Shown here one piece after another: positions 32,100-34,043 of a stretch of DNA of 34,043 nt. The position numbers were made by a program, and so were the translations under genes. This DNA comes from an uncultured Flavobacteriales bacterium (GTDB lineage: Bacteria > Bacteroidota > Bacteroidia > Flavobacteriales_D > Sanyastnellaceae). The stretch lies in contig CALSMK010000022.1 of assembly GCA_943787435.1 (NCBI GenBank), positions 1 through 34,043 of the forward strand. The letters are read 5' to 3'. How positions within the stretch are numbered: position 1 is the stretch's first letter; each line of letters opens with the position of its first letter. The notes beneath the pieces were generated by a model. It saw nothing but the letters and a program-made list of their open reading frames with translations, did not search any database and had not been told where the DNA came from.

Positions 32100-33328
32100 A
32101 TGTCGGCCGAACTCCGAAATCGGAAGCGGCTGGAACGCTTGCGCCAGCAAGCGGATGCTTTGCTTGCCCTGACTCAGGCCATCAACCGGAACGTCGAGGA
32201 CGCCGAATTGTTCGGCAGCTATCGCGAGGTGTTGGAGTCCATGGGGGTGGGCAAGTTGGCTCTGTTTTGCTTGGGCGAGAACGTGAATGCGGGCTGGGAC
32301 TGCATGGTGTCTTGGGGCTACCCCAAAGCGCTGCCCAGGTTGTCCGATGCCGAATCGGCTTTGAGCGGAAAGAGCCACGCCATTGTGGCCGATGACACGG
32401 AGGTTGAATTTGATTTGGCCATCCCCGTTGAGCACGACGCGGAGGTCATCGCTTATGTGATCATGGGGGACCGTGAAGAGGGCCGAGGCATGAGTCCTTC
32501 TGTGCGGTACGTCCGGTTCATCACCACGCTGACCAACGTCTTGGTGGTGGCTTTGAGGAACAGGGCCATGGCCGCTGAGCGCATTCGCACTGCGGGATTG
32601 GAACGCGAGTTGGCCTTGGCTGGCGAGATGCAGACCATGCTCCTGCCGCGTGTGCTTCCAGACGATGACCACCGAAGTTTTGCGGCCCGGTACAGGCCCC
32701 ATTACCATGTGGGCGGAGACTACTATGATGCCGTCAAAATGCCGGATGGCCGGATGGCCATCGCCATCGCCGATGTGAGCGGAAAAGGAATGCCTGCTGC
32801 ATTTTTGATGTCCAATTTCCAAGCCCACCTCCACGCCATGCTCGACCGAGATGATGTGGACCTGGAGACGATGGTGAGGCAGTTGAATGACCGCGTTTTC
32901 AGCAGTGCCGGTGAGGCGAGCGGTTCATCACCTTCTTTTTTGCCCTCCACAACCCCAGCTCGGGAACCCTGGAGTATGTCAATTGTGGCCACAACCCTCC
33001 TTTGTTTATCCCGGCCAAAGGCCCGGGGTTGTTTTTGGGCGAAGGTTGCCCTGGACTGGGCATGCTGGACTTTTTGCCCTTGGTGGGCGTGGGGTCATTG
33101 CACGTTCAAAAGGGAGCCACCTTGGTTTGTTTTACCGACGGTCTTGTGGAACAGGAGAACAGCCAATCAGAAGCTTATGGTGAGCACCGTTTACAGAAGC
33201 TGGTGGAATCTGAGAGGGAATCAGGGGCAGAGGCGCTGAACGCGTCGATCATCATCGATTGGGAGCAGCACCGAGGTGTTGCTGATCCTGCTGATGATAC
33301 TGCTCTTTTGACCACCCGGTTCGGTTGA
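32100..33328 (+). CDS. PP2C/SpoIIE-family serine phosphatase with one frameshift
   Basis: From ATG 32100 (MSAELRNRKRLERLRQQADA). The N-terminal half (about residues 10-170) looks like a GAF-type sensor (VGKLALFCLGENVNAGWDCM). A short coiled linker, ELALAGEMQTMLLPRVLP, is typical of RsbU-like proteins. The phosphatase domain starts near residue 195 with metal-binding motifs VGGDYYDAV and IADVSGKGMPAAFLMS. The frame is lost at 32911-32921, after NDRVFSSAGE. The domain continues one frame over: RFITFFFALHNPSSGTLEYV, NCGHNPPLF, VCFTDGLVEQ and DDTALLTTRFG, to TGA at 33328. One missing base would restore a 409-residue protein. It probably acts in partner-switch or stress signalling. Its last 77 nt overlap the convergent ligase gene. 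Confidence 0.8.
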
Positions 33329-34043
33329 ACCCAATGTCGTTGATCACCATGATGGCCAAGAATCCCCAGAAGGGTGCGCTTGCCTTGTCAGTGTCGAGGT
33401 AGTTGTTGAGCACCCCGTGGATGAAATAGGTGAGCAGTCCCAAGTAAATGGACAGCGACCACAGGCCTTCCCACCTTCCCACCGACCTCATGGTCCTGAA
33501 GGTTCGAAAGCCCAGGGTGGATGAGAGCCAAAGCAAGGCGAGCACAATCATTGACCCTGGCAAGCCTTGCTCTGCCAATGGACCCAGGTATTCGCTGTGG
33601 GCATTGCCACGGTCGGCATTGTTTGTGGATATGATGGTGCGGTGCTCTGCCCTTTGAAACGGAGCGTAGGCGAACTGATAGGTGCCGGGCCCCCAGCCGA
33701 CCCATGGCCGTTCCTGCCAAAGTGCCAGGGCACAGCTCCACCGGTTGATGCGCTCCAAATTGGAAGCGTCACTCGATACGTTGGAGATGGACTCTACATG
33801 TTCGGTGAGGTCATCTGAAGAATCTTGATCGTTTCGTTCCAACGTCACCACCAATTGATCCCAAGCAAAAAACAGCACCAAAACACCCATCCCACCTGCT
33901 GCCACGAGCGTTCGCAAACGGACCCCGAGCATCATCAGGGCTCCAATTCCAGCCGCCGCCGCGACAGAAACCCATGCGGCGCGAGTAAAAGACAGCACCA
34001 GGCCCAAAGTCAGGATGGTGAAGGCTGTGGTCATGCCCAACTT
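33252..34043 (-). CDS. O-antigen ligase/polymerase family membrane protein (5' end outside window)
   Basis: The frame is open to the right edge, so the N-terminal helices are missing; 263 residues are visible. The visible part starts with two hydrophobic helices around LVLSFTRAAWVSVAAAAGIG, the S/T-R-x-x-W-x block of this family. The large periplasmic loop has the Wzy_C signature: RINRWSCALALWQERPWVGW, GPGTYQFAYAPF and NAHSEYLGPLAEQGLPG. Two or three more helices follow (MIVLALLWLSS, LSIYLGLLTYFIHGVLNNYL, FWGFLAIMVINDIGF). Members join or polymerise O-antigen, or in Bacteroidota build other surface glycans. Which substrate is used cannot be told. It is convergent with the phosphatase gene. 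Confidence 0.85.
   Translation of the reverse strand, partial: KLGMTTAFTILTLGLVLSFTRAAWVSVAAAAGIGALMMLGVRLRTLVAAGGMGVLVLFFAWDQLVVTLERNDQDSSDDLTEHVESISNVSSDASNLERINRWSCALALWQERPWVGWGPGTYQFAYAPFQRAEHRTIISTNNADRGNAHSEYLGPLAEQGLPGSMIVLALLWLSSTLGFRTFRTMRSVGRWEGLWSLSIYLGLLTYFIHGVLNNYLDTDKASAPFWGFLAIMVINDIGFNRTGWSKEQYHQQDQQHLGAAPNR

Noticed and set aside
33264-33283. Hairpin AGCAGCACC/GGTGTTGCT near the end of the phosphatase gene
   Set aside because: It lies in doubly coding sequence, with a tiny loop, one G-T pair and no U-run; not convincing as a terminator.

Overview
The window reads as a piece of a Bacteroidota chromosome, most likely a member of the Flavobacteriales with moderately high GC. 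The markers are PorX (regulator of type IX secretion), GldE and GldD (gliding motility / type IX secretion accessory proteins), a Bacteroidota-type QueA, an L-threonine dehydrogenase of the UDP-galactose-epimerase type, a 30-residue COX24/bS22-like basic protein, and several promoter-like elements fitting the Bacteroidota -7 consensus TAnnTTTG. Coding density is very high, with many 4-nt stop/start overlaps and convergent genes that touch or overlap. No phage, transposon, CRISPR array or rRNA was seen; one tRNA gene is present.

Layout. 1-2.9 kb, minus strand: 5' part of cysS (runs off the left edge), a MORN/YwqK-like gene, and a threonine dehydrogenase. All three are interrupted by one-base indels, so this stretch is either degenerate or badly sequenced. 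2.9-4.1 kb, plus strand: queA. 4.1-14.4 kb, minus strand: an envelope-biogenesis cluster in the order ssb > gldE-gldD (one fused frame) > coaX > outer-membrane barrel > TPR protein > lptC > small membrane protein > DUF21/CBS/CorC protein > PpiD-like foldase. 14.4-15.5 kb, minus: mutY. 15.6-18.3 kb, plus: HU-family protein > TPR membrane protein > 30-aa basic protein > RNase G. 18.2-19.5 kb, minus: HD-domain phosphohydrolase. 19.6-22.8 kb, plus: porX > tsaE > ald. 22.9-28.9 kb, minus: tRNA-Leu(UAG) > tig > clpP > clpX > mutS. 29.1-33.3 kb, plus: two probable outer-envelope proteins (coupled by ATGA, each with one frameshift), efp, and a SpoIIE/PP2C-type phosphatase with one frameshift. 33.25 kb to the right edge, minus: O-antigen-ligase-family membrane protein.

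How the genes fit together. Much of the window concerns the cell envelope: LPS export (LptC), periplasmic folding (PpiD), gliding and type IX secretion (GldE, GldD, PorX), outer-membrane barrels and surface polysaccharide (Wzy/WaaL family). The rest is housekeeping: tRNA modification and charging, DNA repair (MutY, MutS, SSB), protein quality control (Tig-ClpP-ClpX), RNA decay (RNase G) and translation (EF-P).

The most interesting observations are a single open frame joining GldE to GldD through an internal lipoprotein signal, an EF-P whose tip residue is Arg32 where the Bacteroidota form I recall has Lys, and the uneven distribution of single-base indels (dense at 0.88-2.0 kb, sparse at 29-33 kb, none detected in between). 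I did not find a clearly novel multi-gene system.
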